A stretch of 64,000 nucleotides of DNA, from NCBI GenBank assembly GCA_025890175.1, contig JANPYM010000020.1, forward strand, positions 262,359 through 326,358, given 5' to 3'. Position 1 is the first letter of the stretch, and each line of letters starts with the position of its first letter. The stretch is from Ciborinia camelliae. Taxonomy: Eukaryota; Ascomycota; Leotiomycetes; Helotiales; Sclerotiniaceae. The notes beneath the pieces were generated by a model that searched no databases, was not told where the DNA came from, and saw only the letters and a program-made list of their open reading frames with translations. Position numbers and translations under genes: made by a program. Shown one piece after another: positions 1 through 11,671 of this stretch.

Positions 1-865
1 GAGTGAGTAGGTTCCAGAATGATTTTGGAGAGTAAGATGGCATCTGAGCCTTTGTATACCTTATTATCATTAGCATTCTGCTACTTTTCAGAGCTTGATC
101 TTGTTTGACTCACCAGAAAGCGGCACATCTTGTCTTCTGAAGAAGTTTATATTCCTGAACTTCAGCACTTTGAATGTTTTCTTCGATAATTCGAGGGATG
201 TGAATGAGATAGTGGTATGATTGTGCCGTACTTATTTATTGCTAACAACTCGAAAAAGTGTTGGAAGTTATTTGCTCGCTCAAGGGAGGATCGGCGAGGC
301 TGAAGGGCAACAACTAAGGCGTGATTGTTGGGTGCTGAGACATAGATTAAGAAGCCCAACGATAGCAGATCAAGGAATTTAAAGTTTGATAAGTATTCTT
401 CTTCTTAAAACATGAAACTATTCGGAGATTCAGGGTATGTACAATGCGAAATATAATATGTACGGCGAGAACATAGAAATATATACAAAAAATAAAGAAT
501 AAACAAAATTTTGTAAGATCTTATTTGAGGTTGTTGTGGAGTGTTATCGTGCGATAGTCTCAAGGCTGGATGGATATTTTGGTATTAATATGGATGTTAA
601 GGTTCTTTCATTTCCTTATTTATCAGCCGCCCGCAAATGATCAAGCCACAATCAATAAGGTTGCCAGTTGCCAGTATTATCGAGTCATCAGCCACAGATA
701 TTGCACGCCACTTCTGATTTGACCTTTATTCATGCAAGACATGTGGAATTCAACCCCCCATCCCCCCCGAATAAATAGTGGACAACAAAACCAGCAGAAT
801 GAAATTCATTGCCTCATGATTTTATAATATTCTAAAGGATTGATACAACCTCAAGTCTTCCCAGT
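1..865. other. Intergenic, upstream of MGM1
   Basis: No coding region could be supported here. The sequence is AT-rich. The last 130 bases before the MGM1 start are the likely promoter and 5' leader. A 65-codon minus-strand frame at 162-359 has no recognisable features and is not called. A gene continuing from beyond the left edge cannot be excluded. Confidence 0.5.
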
Positions 866-3825
866 ATGAGTGGGAGGCTGTTATCGGCGAGGCTTCTGCC
901 CGCGGCTCAACGTATCAACTCACAGACTGCCCGACATTTCCACCACAATGCGGTATCTACCGCTGGTGGTCTCCTCAGATCAGATTCTGCCGTTCGTATT
1001 GCGAGAGGAAGGATATGGCCAGCTGGACATACGCCCTTTTCAAATGCTGTAGTTGTTCGAAATGCTTCATTCGTTCGCATTCTACCAAATCTATTGTTAA
1101 AGTTTGCAAGAATACCTGCGCTTTTCGCCGGAGTGACCGTTGGCGGTCTAGCATATATACAATACCAGGCTACTCGTTAGTTTACCCGCTCTCTATCTAG
1201 AGACACTAGTTACTAACTTTGGGAATCTGCAGAGGCTGGTAATTATGTTGCAGACATCTTCAACCAAACAACAAACACTGTGTCTGGCGTAGCAGGAGGT
1301 TTATTTGGCAACGCAAAAGATATTGCCAATCAAACACGTCAAGGATGGGAGAAAACAAAAGAATCGGTTGAATTGCCGGAGTGGATGCAAAAGGTATTAC
1401 GGATTCATGAGGAAATTGGGGAAGGTAATGGTGGAGGCGGGGGTGGGGGCCCTGGCGGGGAACCTAAACAAAGCAGAATGGGAGCTGCGGCGGCTGTAGG
1501 AGGAAGTGCCGCCGCATATGGATATGATCAATATGCGGAAGACGACAGATCTCCAGTAGCTGCTGCTCGGGATGACCAAATGATGGTTTTGACGAAGAAA
1601 ATGATCGAGATCAGAAGCATATTACAGACTGTTGGGCAGTCAAACGCTCTTACGTTACCATCGATTGTTGTTATTGGATCACAATCATCAGGAAAAAGCT
1701 CCGTATTAGAGGCAATCGTTGGACATGAGTTCTTACCCAAGGGATCGAATATGGTTACACGACGACCCATAGAGTTGACCCTGGTCAATACTCCTGATTC
1801 ACAAGCAGAGTATGGAGAGTTTCCTGCTCTTGGCTTGGGAAAAATTTCCGACTTCTCACATATACAGAGGACATTGACAGAATTAAATTTGGCTGTACCC
1901 GACACAGAATGTGTTTCCGATGACCCAATTCAATTGACCATCTCGTCACCTCATGTCCCCGACTTGTCCCTCATCGATCTTCCCGGATATATCCAAGTTG
2001 TTGGTGAGGATCAGCCTGCAGAATTGAAACAGAAAATATCCGACCTGTGCGACAAGTATATTCAGCCTCCTAATGTTATTCTTGCAATTTCTGCTGCAGA
2101 CGTAGATTTAGCCAACTCAACAGCCTTAAGAGCAAGCCGAAGAGTCGACCCAAGAGGTGAACGGACAATTGGCGTTGTTACAAAAATGGACCTTGTCGAT
2201 CCTGCCAGAGGAGTTTCCATTCTCAATGACAGGAAATACCCCTTGAGACTCGGTTATGTTGGAGTTGTGTCACGAGCACCACAACAATCACAAACAAGAT
2301 CATTGTTTAAAGCAGGAAGTGGAAGCATCTCGGAGGCTATCATCAAGAATGAGCATGCGTTTTTCTCATCTCATCCTATGGAGTATGGTCCTGATGCCGG
2401 ACTTAACGTTGGCACTACAACTCTCCGTAAAAAGCTCATGCATGTACTAGAACAAACAATGGCGGCGAGCCTTCAAACTACTAGTGATGCAATTCACCAA
2501 GAGCTTGAAGAGGCTACTTATGAGTTTAAGGTCCAATACAATGACCGACCTCTATCTGCGGAATCTTACCTAGCTGAGAGTCTCGATGCTTTCAAGCATT
2601 CTTTCAAAGAATTTGCCGAAACCTTTGGACGACCACAAGTCCGCGAGATGCTTAAAGAAGAGCTTGATCAACGAGTATTGGATCTTTTAGCAGCACGTTA
2701 CTGGAACAGACCTATTCCAGACCTTTCTCCTTCATCACCAGAACCAAACACACTAGCTGATCTTCCAACCGCTGATCCGGAATCCCTCTTTTGGCACCGT
2801 AAACTCGATGCCTCTACCTCCGCCCTCACTAAACTTGGTATCGGTCGTCTTGCAACTCAAGTGGTAGCTAATGCAATCCAAGGCCACGTTGACCGTCTTA
2901 TCTCTCAATCGACCTTTGCAGCTCATCCATTTGCACGTCAAGCTATCACCGATGCAGCTGCCGGTATCTTGAATGAGAGATTCTACAGCACTAGTGATCA
3001 AGTTGAAAACTGCATCAAGCCATATAAGTTTGAGATTGATGTTGAAGACAGCGAATGGTCACGAGGCAGAGAAAATGTTACCTCTGTGTTGAAGAACGAA
3101 CTTAAAGCCTGTGAAGATGCCTCCAAGAATTTGGAGCAACATGTTGGGGGTAGAAAGAAGTTGAGAGATGTTATGAGCTTTGTTGATAAGGCAAGAAAGG
3201 GTGAGGTTATTGTTGATGGTGATGCTAGTGGTGCTGGTGGATTCAGTTCCGCCTTGTTGCAAAAGGGTATGTTCACGTCTCCTTTCTCCACACATCACCT
3301 ACTTCTACACAAAATATACTAACAATCACACCAGGCCGTGAAGCAGTTTTCCTCCGCGATCGTTCCGTCCTCCTAGCCATGCGTATCAAAGCCCTCAAAT
3401 CCCCCCAATGCGCCTCCCTCAAAAATAAATACTACTGTCCAGAAGTTTTCCTCGATGTCGTCTCAACCAAACTCACCTCCACCGCCGTCCTTTTCCTAAA
3501 CGTTGAACTCCTCTCCGAATTCTTCTATCAATTCCCAAGAGAATTAGACCAGAGATTGGGAAGAGGTCTTACGAAAGCAGAAGTGGAGAAATTTGCGAGG
3601 GAAGATAAGAAGGTAGAGAGACATCTAGAGGTTATCAGGAGAAAAGAGTTATTGGAGTTGGTGCTGGGGAAAATGGAGGGCTTGAGAGATCTTAGGGAGT
3701 TGGATAATGGGGAGGCTAGGAGACCGCAGAGAAATGGGAAGAATGTGAGAGTTCCTAGCGGAAAGGACGGCGTGAGGGTCCCCGGTGGGAAAGAAAATGG
3801 GAGAGGTGGGTGGAGTTTGTTTTAG
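866..3825 (+). CDS. mgm1: Mgm1/OPA1-like mitochondrial dynamin GTPase
   Basis: The product is the dynamin-related GTPase of the inner mitochondrial membrane that drives inner-membrane fusion and maintains cristae and mtDNA. Exons are 866-1175, 1233-3266 and 3335-3825, giving about 944 aa. The frame is continuous across both GT-AG introns, and the second joins at a split Gly codon. The N-terminus is basic and presequence-like, followed by a hydrophobic segment (about residues 75-97) fitting the membrane anchor of the long isoform. A Gly-rich linker precedes the GTPase domain. G1 is GSQSSGKSS near residue 252, G3 is DLPGY near 352 and G4 is TKMD near 420. Middle and GED-like regions follow. Length and motif order fit Mgm1 rather than Dnm1 or Vps1, which lack a presequence and anchor. 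The Pcp1 cleavage site was not located precisely. Confidence 0.95.
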
Positions 3826-4462
3826 TGCGTGGGGGTTGTGGATGTAAGAGGGAGGGCTTCTGATGTGATGTGTTGGGGAGGTTGGATTGGATTGGATTGG
3901 ATCGAATCGATGGAGAATTACTAGCAGGCAAGCGAGCAACAGCATGCAATGAATGATCACGGCGTTAGGGAATCATTGAAGAGGAATACTACGAAAATAC
4001 CTATTGTATATCCTTTTTTGGGTGGTGGTGCTTGAGGAGATATTACTCGACACTTTATGATGAATGCAACGATTTTTCTTTTTTGTTATAGATATTCTAG
4101 CGTGTACCGAGTGCGAGTGCGTACTTCAAATTACTTATGTTGTGCACTTGAGGTTGTGAAACCTAACTTACGTGTTGAACGCCCGAATTTGCGTGAGATA
4201 TGTCATTTTACAAGAGATGGGGGGGTAATGATAACGTTATAAATTTCGCAACGCCGGTTTATTGGGATGAGAGTTCAGATAATGAATGGTATATGTTATT
4301 TATATGTGTACTAAATGTTTTGCAAATGAATACTTATCTTCCATAAAGACCCCCAGAACGCCTTGCTACTAAATACTATACACGACCGAAACCAAATATT
4401 CATCCATTCCTGGCCCTCAAATTTACCATGCGTCCAGAACTCATAAGTTCATAGCGACCAAA
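3826..4462. other. Intergenic between convergent MGM1 and the Zrg17-like gene
   Basis: Shared 3' region of two convergent genes. It holds short direct repeats (ggattggattggatcgaatcgat near 3884) and otherwise AT-rich sequence suited to 3' UTRs. No gene is seen. Confidence 0.6.
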
Positions 4463-5941
4463 TCATTTCCCATCAACCACCAATTGTGTCGTGACTTCCC
4501 ACTTCATGCCTCCACCTTTCCCATATCCACCCCCAAGTTTATTCCGGATCAATGTCTTGATCCTCTCTCTCAGTTTCAATATATTCCCTTCATCGCCTCG
4601 AACCCGGAGCTTGAGGTTCGCCATGCACAATCCATAGTGGACCTGCCAGAATCTTGCTTCTTCGACTGTGGATACCGAAGGCTCGGATTCAATCTCCTTC
4701 ATGACTTCCGAGATTCCTGCGCCGGAATAGGACATGAGGAGCATGAGCCCTTGAGCGGTGGCTAGACGAATTCCGAGGAGAAACATGGAGATGGCGATGG
4801 CGGTGCAGAGGAAACGGTCGAGCCAGACGTAGAGGGAGATGCTTAGGAGTGGGAGGAGGAGGATGATGGTGCTGCAACTCAGGGTTAGGAAATGTGAGGG
4901 ATTGGAGAGGACGGAGGGGAGAGATGATATGTAGGCGAAACGCATTGCTTTTCCTATCCGTGCGTGATTCTTGAGTCCGATTGCTGAGACGAGGGTCGCT
5001 ACTATCGAGAGTAATGCTGCCGAGTCGACAGAGCCGGGACTCACACGTTGGTGGGAATGAGGATGATGAGGAGAATGGTCGCCTAGTCCTTCCAAGATGT
5101 GTTTTAGATTGTGAGATATGAGATCAAACCCCATGAAGAGGAGGAAAACGGACATGCCGAAACCCGCCAGTACTTCTGCGCGTTCGAGTCCGAATGGATG
5201 ACGGATGGAGGAGCGTTTCCATACTTCGAAGTTGCAGAATACGTCCACCACTACGCAGATAGTTGCGGATACGGCATCGAAGAATATAAGATGGGATAGT
5301 GCGGTGAGAGCGACGGAACCTTGGGCGCTGTAAAGGACGAAGGCTGATATTAAGGCGTGGCAGAGACACCAGGATATTCGGGTGGTTTGTTCTTTTGACA
5401 TGCTTCTCCATGCTTCCATGAACGTGGGAGTGGGTAAGGATGCGGGGAGAGCGAGGGGTGCTCGAGGAGGTGGTTCGAGAAAGATTTGATGTTGGGTTGA
5501 GACACTACTGTGTTTGTATCTATGGCCTCGTCGCTGGCCAATATTCTGGTACATTATGTTAGTTGAGAGATCTATTGAGATTGTTTGGGGCTCGCATACG
5601 GATTTCGCTATGGGCGCATCTTTTATAGTTTGAGTTTGGAAGTTAAAAGGGTTGGTGGCTCCTCTGGCAGGTGGCACACTCATGGCTCCGTCCGGTTGAA
5701 GGTTTGGACTTGTGAAACCAGAAGGAGGAGACATCGGGGAAGCCATTGAACCAAATCTACCTGGGTTTGAAAATGCAGGCGATACAGGTGAGAGGGCATT
5801 TGGATTGAATTGGATCTCTGGGTGCACGGTTCGTGAAATGCCATCTTGGTGTCCCCATGCATCTCGGCCTTGATCTTCTGGAATAGGAGTTGGAGGAGTG
5901 GGTGTCCTAGGAGGGGCTGGAATAGGAAGGCTCGAAGCCAT
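4463..5941 (-). CDS. Zrg17-like cation diffusion facilitator subunit
   Basis: An uninterrupted 492-aa protein. The first 170 residues are Pro/Ser-rich and probably disordered. The rest is a multi-TM cation-diffusion-facilitator fold with the RHPFGLERAEVLAGF stretch, a loop carrying a His-rich HSPHHPHSH run, further TM helices and a short C-terminal domain. In canonical CDF pumps TM2 and TM5 carry HxxxD-type zinc sites. Here the TM2 region reads SHLIFFDAVSA, with H and D wrongly spaced, and no TM5 equivalent is evident. That fits Zrg17-type subunits, which pair with Msc2 to load zinc into the ER. Assignment to Zrg17 rather than another non-canonical CDF rests on family knowledge. The start at 5939-5941 gives the only long N-terminus. 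The gene is divergent from the next one, with 765 bp between starts. Confidence 0.82.
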   Translation of the reverse strand: MASSLPIPAPPRTPTPPTPIPEDQGRDAWGHQDGISRTVHPEIQFNPNALSPVSPAFSNPGRFGSMASPMSPPSGFTSPNLQPDGAMSVPPARGATNPFNFQTQTIKDAPIAKSVCEPQTISIDLSTNIMYQNIGQRRGHRYKHSSVSTQHQIFLEPPPRAPLALPASLPTPTFMEAWRSMSKEQTTRISWCLCHALISAFVLYSAQGSVALTALSHLIFFDAVSATICVVVDVFCNFEVWKRSSIRHPFGLERAEVLAGFGMSVFLLFMGFDLISHNLKHILEGLGDHSPHHPHSHQRVSPGSVDSAALLSIVATLVSAIGLKNHARIGKAMRFAYISSLPSVLSNPSHFLTLSCSTIILLLPLLSISLYVWLDRFLCTAIAISMFLLGIRLATAQGLMLLMSYSGAGISEVMKEIESEPSVSTVEEARFWQVHYGLCMANLKLRVRGDEGNILKLRERIKTLIRNKLGGGYGKGGGMKWEVTTQLVVDGK

Positions 5942-6706
5942 GGTTTGATATTGATACAGGATTTAATAATTTTGGGGTTTTATGAAAACACGGTTCATCA
6001 ATTGGTTGCAGATACCTATCGTCAAACCTTGGAACCATAAATTATGCGCAATTGGGCATGAAATGTTGACGTTTCTTAATTCGTCATAAAGAGTGGTTGG
6101 TTGCTGTTGCGATATATAAATGGATCTGTAATTTATTTGTTTCCTCTTTGGGATCATTTGGGATCATTAGACCAGGGGAAACATTTCACCGCCCCCGGCA
6201 ATATATTTTTGATCGAGTTACGTAAGCCATTTTTGTCTCAATTCAACCTCGATAATAAGCATAACCAAAGCTCTAGACCCCTAGCCAAGCTTTTCTCCAT
6301 CGCAATCTTCAAAAGTACATCCATCTCAATACAGACCTCAACTTCATTCGAACCGGGAAACACTTCTTCTCCGGATTATCAGACCTGTTAAAGTATCTGG
6401 TATTTAAATCATCATCGACATTTGAAAACTCCTATTCCTTGGGCAACATCCAATATTTCTTCCCCCGCGTACACGCTCAACAATTCTCTTCAAAAGAACC
6501 GAACATTATCTCAGGACAGCTACTTCGTTGACCATTGAGTGGAAATTTGTGGGAGTATTGAGATACGTGGTATAATACTCGAAATTGTCAAAACACGTGT
6601 CCCCGTGCCATCTCCGAGAAGGTTTCGCTTCCAAGGCGTTAAATTACATCTTCTCGAACATGAATCCGCCCTCGTAACATTTGTTACAGGAACATAACTC
6701 GAAATC
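5942..6706. promoter_or_regulatory. Divergent promoter between the Zrg17-like gene and the two-TM protein gene
   Basis: 765 bp separate two head-to-head starts, so both 5' leaders and promoters must lie here. The sequence is AT-rich with pyrimidine-rich leaders on each side. No TATA box or known operator stands out. Confidence 0.5.
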
Positions 6707-7777
6707 ATGGAAAATGGGGTTGGTTTAAACGGTACCTCACATGACCATTCTGGGGTACTGGTGAACGAACCCGAAGAGATCCAGTCCGAAACCAGGCCCG
6801 GGGGACACAGAAGGACACTCTCTGGAAGTATAATGTCCAAGCTATCCTTCCTATCAGGACCCCGCAGTCCTGAGTCTCCACCTCATGATGAACCAATATC
6901 ACCAAAAAGGTCAAGTAGTAGAGCTATGGCTGTTGCAGTTCAACAACAGAAGACTAGGAGGAGAAAAGGCTCATTGAGAAAGGCTGCACTACTTGGGCGA
7001 GGAGCCCAACGAGATAGGAAGGAGTCCAAAATAATTCCTCTCGATACCAACCAACACAATCAGTACTCTGGAAACCCAATGTTGAATCCTAATTCACCCG
7101 AAAACTTCCGGCCTGTGAGTGGTTTTGGCTTGGGAATATCTGACGAAACCCCTCGTCCTTCCATGGAGGGTCTAGCCAACCGAAATAATAACACTTTACT
7201 GCTACCTATTAAAACTCTTCCGATGGGTGCTCATGACCATATCATCACATCACCGACCGCCACAAGTCCTACTTTAACCTATACATCCACTACCGATGAA
7301 GAAGACTTGCTCAGTATCCCACCACATAGCCTACCAGCTGCAGCTCGTGGGCCACCGCCACCATCTTCCAGCTCAGATTCATACTTTCCACCTAGTGCCG
7401 GCTCTATGCTTCGTCGTCGACCATCTCAAAGACAAAAATCCCCACTATCTGTAGGCGGGCTCTCCACAAGTCCACTTCCCCTACCAGATGTAGAATGGGA
7501 TTACTCGGAAACTGAATGGTGGGGTTGGGTTATACTCATTGTTACATGGGTTGTGTTTGTTACTGGTATGGGCTCATGTCTAGGGGTATGGAGTTGGGCT
7601 TGGGATGTTGGAGAAACTCCCTATGCACCCCCTGAACTGGAGGATGATCCAACGTTACCAATTGTAGGATATTATCCTGCATTGATCATTTTGACGACGG
7701 TAATGGCTTGGGTATGGGTAGTAGCTGCTTGGGTTGGTATGAAATACTTTCGGCATGCCAAAATCAGTGGAGATTGA
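6707..7777 (+). CDS. Conserved-looking two-TM membrane protein, function unknown
   Basis: A single-exon protein of 356 aa. Residues 1-260 are polar, Ser/Pro-rich and low in predicted structure, with a basic RRRKGSLRK patch and a poly-Pro/Ser stretch. The C-terminus holds two hydrophobic helices, about 271-296 (starting WWGWVILIV) and 322-344. They are joined by a short acidic loop (YAPPELEDDPTLP) and followed by a basic tail. The Trp-rich helices and loop look strongly constrained, unlike the N-terminal half. I recognise the style as a fungal protein of unknown function but cannot name a family. The start ATG lies after a pyrimidine-rich leader, and no intron is needed. A membrane-anchored scaffold or regulatory protein is possible but not shown. 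Confidence 0.8.
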   Translation: MENGVGLNGTSHDHSGVLVNEPEEIQSETRPGGHRRTLSGSIMSKLSFLSGPRSPESPPHDEPISPKRSSSRAMAVAVQQQKTRRRKGSLRKAALLGRGAQRDRKESKIIPLDTNQHNQYSGNPMLNPNSPENFRPVSGFGLGISDETPRPSMEGLANRNNNTLLLPIKTLPMGAHDHIITSPTATSPTLTYTSTTDEEDLLSIPPHSLPAAARGPPPPSSSSDSYFPPSAGSMLRRRPSQRQKSPLSVGGLSTSPLPLPDVEWDYSETEWWGWVILIVTWVVFVTGMGSCLGVWSWAWDVGETPYAPPELEDDPTLPIVGYYPALIILTTVMAWVWVVAAWVGMKYFRHAKISGD

Positions 7778-8617
7778 GGTGGTCACATATTTAATGATAA
7801 TGTTAATTTACAGATGTTTCACGAAGGCATACTTCAAGCTTTCGTGAGTATCGTACCAATCACTGTCCACATGAGCCGCAACATCCAAAGCCAACAAGTC
7901 CCAGTGAGCGCCTTAAGCAATGTCTAACCAAGAGCTGTTTCGAGAAGCTATATTCCCTCCCTCGCATATGCTCAGGATGTCGGCAAGTCTTTGACGGAAG
8001 TTCCGTGGGGGATTTTACTTCCATATAGGCCAAAATCTGGAGGGATTGCATATTGGTTGTTACGGAATTCGAATGATTGGATTGAGAGGATACAAGTCTA
8101 CTTTACAGTGGCATAACTTTACATTGGTTAGAATGCAGGGGAGATATATTACCGTTGGTCAACAGAAGAAGACTGCAATATGTTAACAATCAAGATGTAA
8201 AACTTTGTAGGTGGGATCTGCATTTCGCACTTGATTGGAAGATCTCAATGTATAATCATTACCTGTGATTGTGATTGTGATAATCATTATCTGCGCTTCC
8301 TTGCGCCCGATACTTGAAATATACATGTTAGTAAAAAGAAGTCAAGTTATTTTATTTGTATTCATGCTCACCTGCAGACATGAAATCAATTATTACCTAC
8401 CTAGTCCCCTGTGAAAAATACTGTGAGGTTGATCTTGGTTGCACAATTTTCATATGATGCACAATAATATGCCAAGGCGGTGAGCTCTTAGCGCGCCATA
8501 TTCGATTGGTCCGAGCTCGAAAAAAAGATTCCCGCATCAAAAAATAATTCTTGAATTTCCCAAGCTCAATAACCAATACTACTCGATTCCCAATTGAGAG
8601 TTAACAACGCCGTCAAA
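7778..8617. other. Intergenic, 3' of the two-TM gene and promoter of EBP2
   Basis: About 840 bp without a credible gene. The right part (about 8440-8617) is the likely EBP2 promoter and leader and contains an adenine-rich stretch around 8519-8545. A 63-codon antisense frame at 7860-8051 shows no protein-like features. Confidence 0.5.
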
Positions 8618-9902
8618 ATGGTTACCAAAAGTAAATTGAAGATGGCTCTTGCAGCCGATAAGAATACCGATTTTTCAAAATTACATCAGAAGAAGCAAGC
8701 TAAGCTTGCGAGGAAGGGAAAGGCCATGAAAGGAGGGGAGAAGAGCTCGAAGAAGGGAAAGGTCGAGCAGGAATGGGAGGATGTTGAGGAGAAGAGTGAG
8801 GATGAGGAAGATGAGGAAGATGAGGATGCCGAAGAGGATGATAGTGAGGAAGAGGAGGAGGGAAACGGTCCTACTGAGGTATTTGCGCTTTCGCATCTTT
8901 TGTTTACTAATACTAACCATCCCGCAGATTGACTTTGCCGCAATTGACGAAAGTGACAGTGATTCTTCTGTTGGTGGAGACGAGGACGAGGAGGAGGATG
9001 ACGAAGATGATGAAGACGATGAAGATATCCCCATGTCCGACCTCGAAGATCTTGATGACGATGAAAGAGAAGATATGATCCCTCATCAACGTCTCACCAT
9101 AAACAACACAGTCGCTCTCACCGCAGCCCTTAAACGTATCTCCCTTCCCGTCGCCACTCTTCCATTCTCCGAACATCAATCCATCACCTCCGATAAACCA
9201 ACGGAAATCGCAGATGTTTCCGATGACTTGAACCGCGAATTGGCATTTTATTCTCAATCCCTCGAGGCTGTTAAAGCAGCGCGATTGCTCTTGAAGGCAG
9301 AAGGTGTAGCTTTTACTAGACCTACGGATTATTTCGCCGAGATGGTCAAGGCGGATGAACATATGGAGAAGATCAAGAGAAAGTTGATTGACGAAGCGGC
9401 TGGAAAGAAGGCATCTGCAGACGCAAGGAAACAGAGAGATTTGAAGAAATTCGGAAAGCAAGTTCAAGTCGCCAAATTACAAGAGAGAGACAAAGAAAGG
9501 AAAGAAACTTTGGATAAGATTAAGACCTTGAAGAGAAGTAAGTCGCATTTCTATTCCTTTCTTAATATCAAATCTAGTTTAGTAGTATTATACTAACAAA
9601 CAACAGAACGTCAAGGCGCCGACAACGAAAACACAAATGAAGCAGATCTCTTCGATGTAGCACTTGAAGAAGAAACAAAATCCACTGGAGGCCGTAATGA
9701 TCGCAAAGGTGGACCAAACAAGAGACAAAAGAAAGATGAGAAATTCGGACATGGCGGCAAGAAGAGATTCAAGAAGAGTGGTGATGCGATGAGTAGTGGA
9801 GATTTAACCGGATTCTCGGTCAAGAAGATGAAGGGTGGCGGTGCCAAGGGTGGTGCAAAGTCTAGACCAGGAAAGGCCAGGAGAGCCAATGGAAAGAGAT
9901 AG
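8618..9902 (+). CDS. ebp2: Ebp2-like rRNA-processing protein
   Basis: A nucleolar protein needed for 27S pre-rRNA processing and 60S subunit assembly. Exons are 8618-8878, 8928-9537 and 9607-9902, giving 388 aa. Both introns are GT-AG, the first phase 0 and the second splitting a Lys codon. The N-terminus is Lys-rich, followed by long Asp/Glu runs. The conserved core contains RELAFYSQSLEAVKAARLLL and PTDYFAEMVKADEHM. A coiled-coil-like basic segment follows, then a Gly/Lys/Arg-rich tail ending KSRPGKARRANGKR. Length is close to yeast Ebp2 (about 427 aa). The ATG at 8618 sits in a good fungal context (gtcaaaATGg). A TTG at 8594 in the same frame is not used. Confidence 0.93.
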
Positions 9903-10291
9903 TGTGTTAATATGAAGGGAAAAGTGACAATGGGATAATTTGAGAATGGCGTTTTGGAGGATATGCATGCATGCATGTTCGGGATGCAAGAGGAGATGTT
10001 GTAGAATACCATGAATGTCTTTGTCTTCATCAATATCTTCATTCATCCTGGTAAGGTGAGGTGATTTGGACGATTATCAAATGAGATTTCGTGCATCTGA
10101 ATGACACTCAAATCCGCTATCGGTCAGTCATGAAAAAAAACTTAACGTTGAGTGTTGACGGCATTCTTTTCTTTTCGCATCATATCGTCATTTTCTAAGC
10201 CAAAGTTGGCGAATGGCATTCATAAATGTTTCAGATAAATTTACATATTATGACTTCTATCATCCGTTTTGTATTCGAAAACTACTTTGGA

Positions 10292-10321
10292 TTGTTGTTG
10301 TTGTTGTTGTTGTTGCTGCTG
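10292..10321. repeat. (TTG)n microsatellite
   Basis: About eight TTG units, decaying into TGC units and followed by a T run. Confidence 0.9.
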
Positions 10322-11076
10322 TTTTTTTTTTGGTGTCATGTTGTACCAAGGTTAAAATATTAATGAATTTAGTGGTTCGGATGATTTAGATGATTTAGAT
10401 GTTTGAACTTGTAAGTTGCGCTTATTTATAAGTTAGAAGATCTAAAAATTTGGAATGTGAGGACGCGATTCGATATTTGATTATGGGTAGAATACGCTAT
10501 GAGATGTATAGAAAGCATTTTTCTAATTCAAGATTAGATGATAGATAATCGGTATGAATTGTTATAGTTGTTTTTTTTGGAATTTTTGGAATTTTTACGT
10601 AGTGTATTTTAATTTCTATATTTTGGGTTAGTTGTTATGTTACTCTATCCAGATGCTGGCTCATTGTTCAAATTGAACAGGGGGCTAGCTAGCTTTTTCG
10701 CTTAAGGCTGGTTACATACAATAGAGGGCCACCAAACACCACATCTCCAATCTCATCTCCATCTCCACTCTAATAGTATAAGAGCAATGTAAATTGTCGC
10801 AGCATAAAAGATAATTCTAGGTAACTTGATAATCTGCCGCGTCTCTTATACGTAGTGATAACATGATGTCAAGTTCATATTGGCTCGGAGGATAAGTAAC
10901 CTTCCTGAGAGATAAAGTAGATGGATGAGTAAATATATAATGTATTAATCGTATGTACCTGGGATGACCAGTAATACGGTAGGAAGGAAGTACTAGGGAC
11001 CTAATGAGTATGTATTTGGTGACAGCCCAGCTGCCCTTATATGCTACTCCCCCATACCCTATGCGGTATAGCTTAC

Positions 11077-11150
11077 CACGTGATCCCTGATCATGTGACC
11101 GGAAACCATGTGACCTGATTCCCCAATATAATGCGAGAAAACTTATAAAA
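11077..11150 (+). promoter_or_regulatory. Three E-boxes followed by a TATA-like box
   Basis: CACGTG (11077-11082), CATGTG (11092-11097) and CATGTG (11107-11112) occur at regular 15-bp spacing, the latter two inside identical catgtgacc 9-mers. TATAAAA follows at 11144-11150. The arrangement looks like a core promoter with bHLH sites, but no obvious gene starts downstream. Confidence 0.4.
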
Positions 11151-11640
11151 GCATGAAGCCATGCAAAGTATTTATTGACGGTGTATACGGGAATGTATGT
11201 TCATATTATAGTCACCAAGGAGCTAAGTTCTATGGAATTCAGAGACCCTGTACAAGGACTCTGGAATATAAAAAAATAAAGTGAATTAAGGAATTTGAAG
11301 AAAAAAAGAAAAAGTAAAGGAAAGGGGAAGGGGAGAAAGGAAAGGAAAAGGGGAAGGGGAGAGGGTGATTTTGATTGCGACGCATCAGCGGGCGGATCGC
11401 AGTCGCCGTACTACTTGCCTCTTCCCTCCCCTTTCCCTTTGGGAATAGCTTCATTATTAGTAAATTGAGTGTCTAATAAGCCTCCGGCAAGACGAGCTGC
11501 GAGGTAGGTCGTAAGGGGCGTGAAAAATAAACACGGACGCGCTAGCGACCCGTATTCATGATTAGCCCCGAAGCGGCCGGACTCAAAGCTTTATGACTCC
11601 AATGGTTCGCGTATGTGTCGTGTATATATCCAAACTCGAC

Positions 11641-11671
11641 TATCCATCCATCCATCCATCCATCCATCCAT
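11641..11671. repeat. (ATCC)n microsatellite
   Basis: About seven perfect tetranucleotide units. Confidence 0.9.

Noticed and set aside
162..359. 65-codon minus-strand frame
   Set aside because: No family, no promoter context and no conserved pattern.
8681..9034. Poly-Ser antisense frame over EBP2
   Set aside because: Antisense image of the Asp/Glu-rich coding runs.
11153..11284. 43-codon frame starting next to the TATA-like box
   Set aside because: Its ATG lies 3 bp after the TATA motif, so a transcript from that box would start downstream of it.
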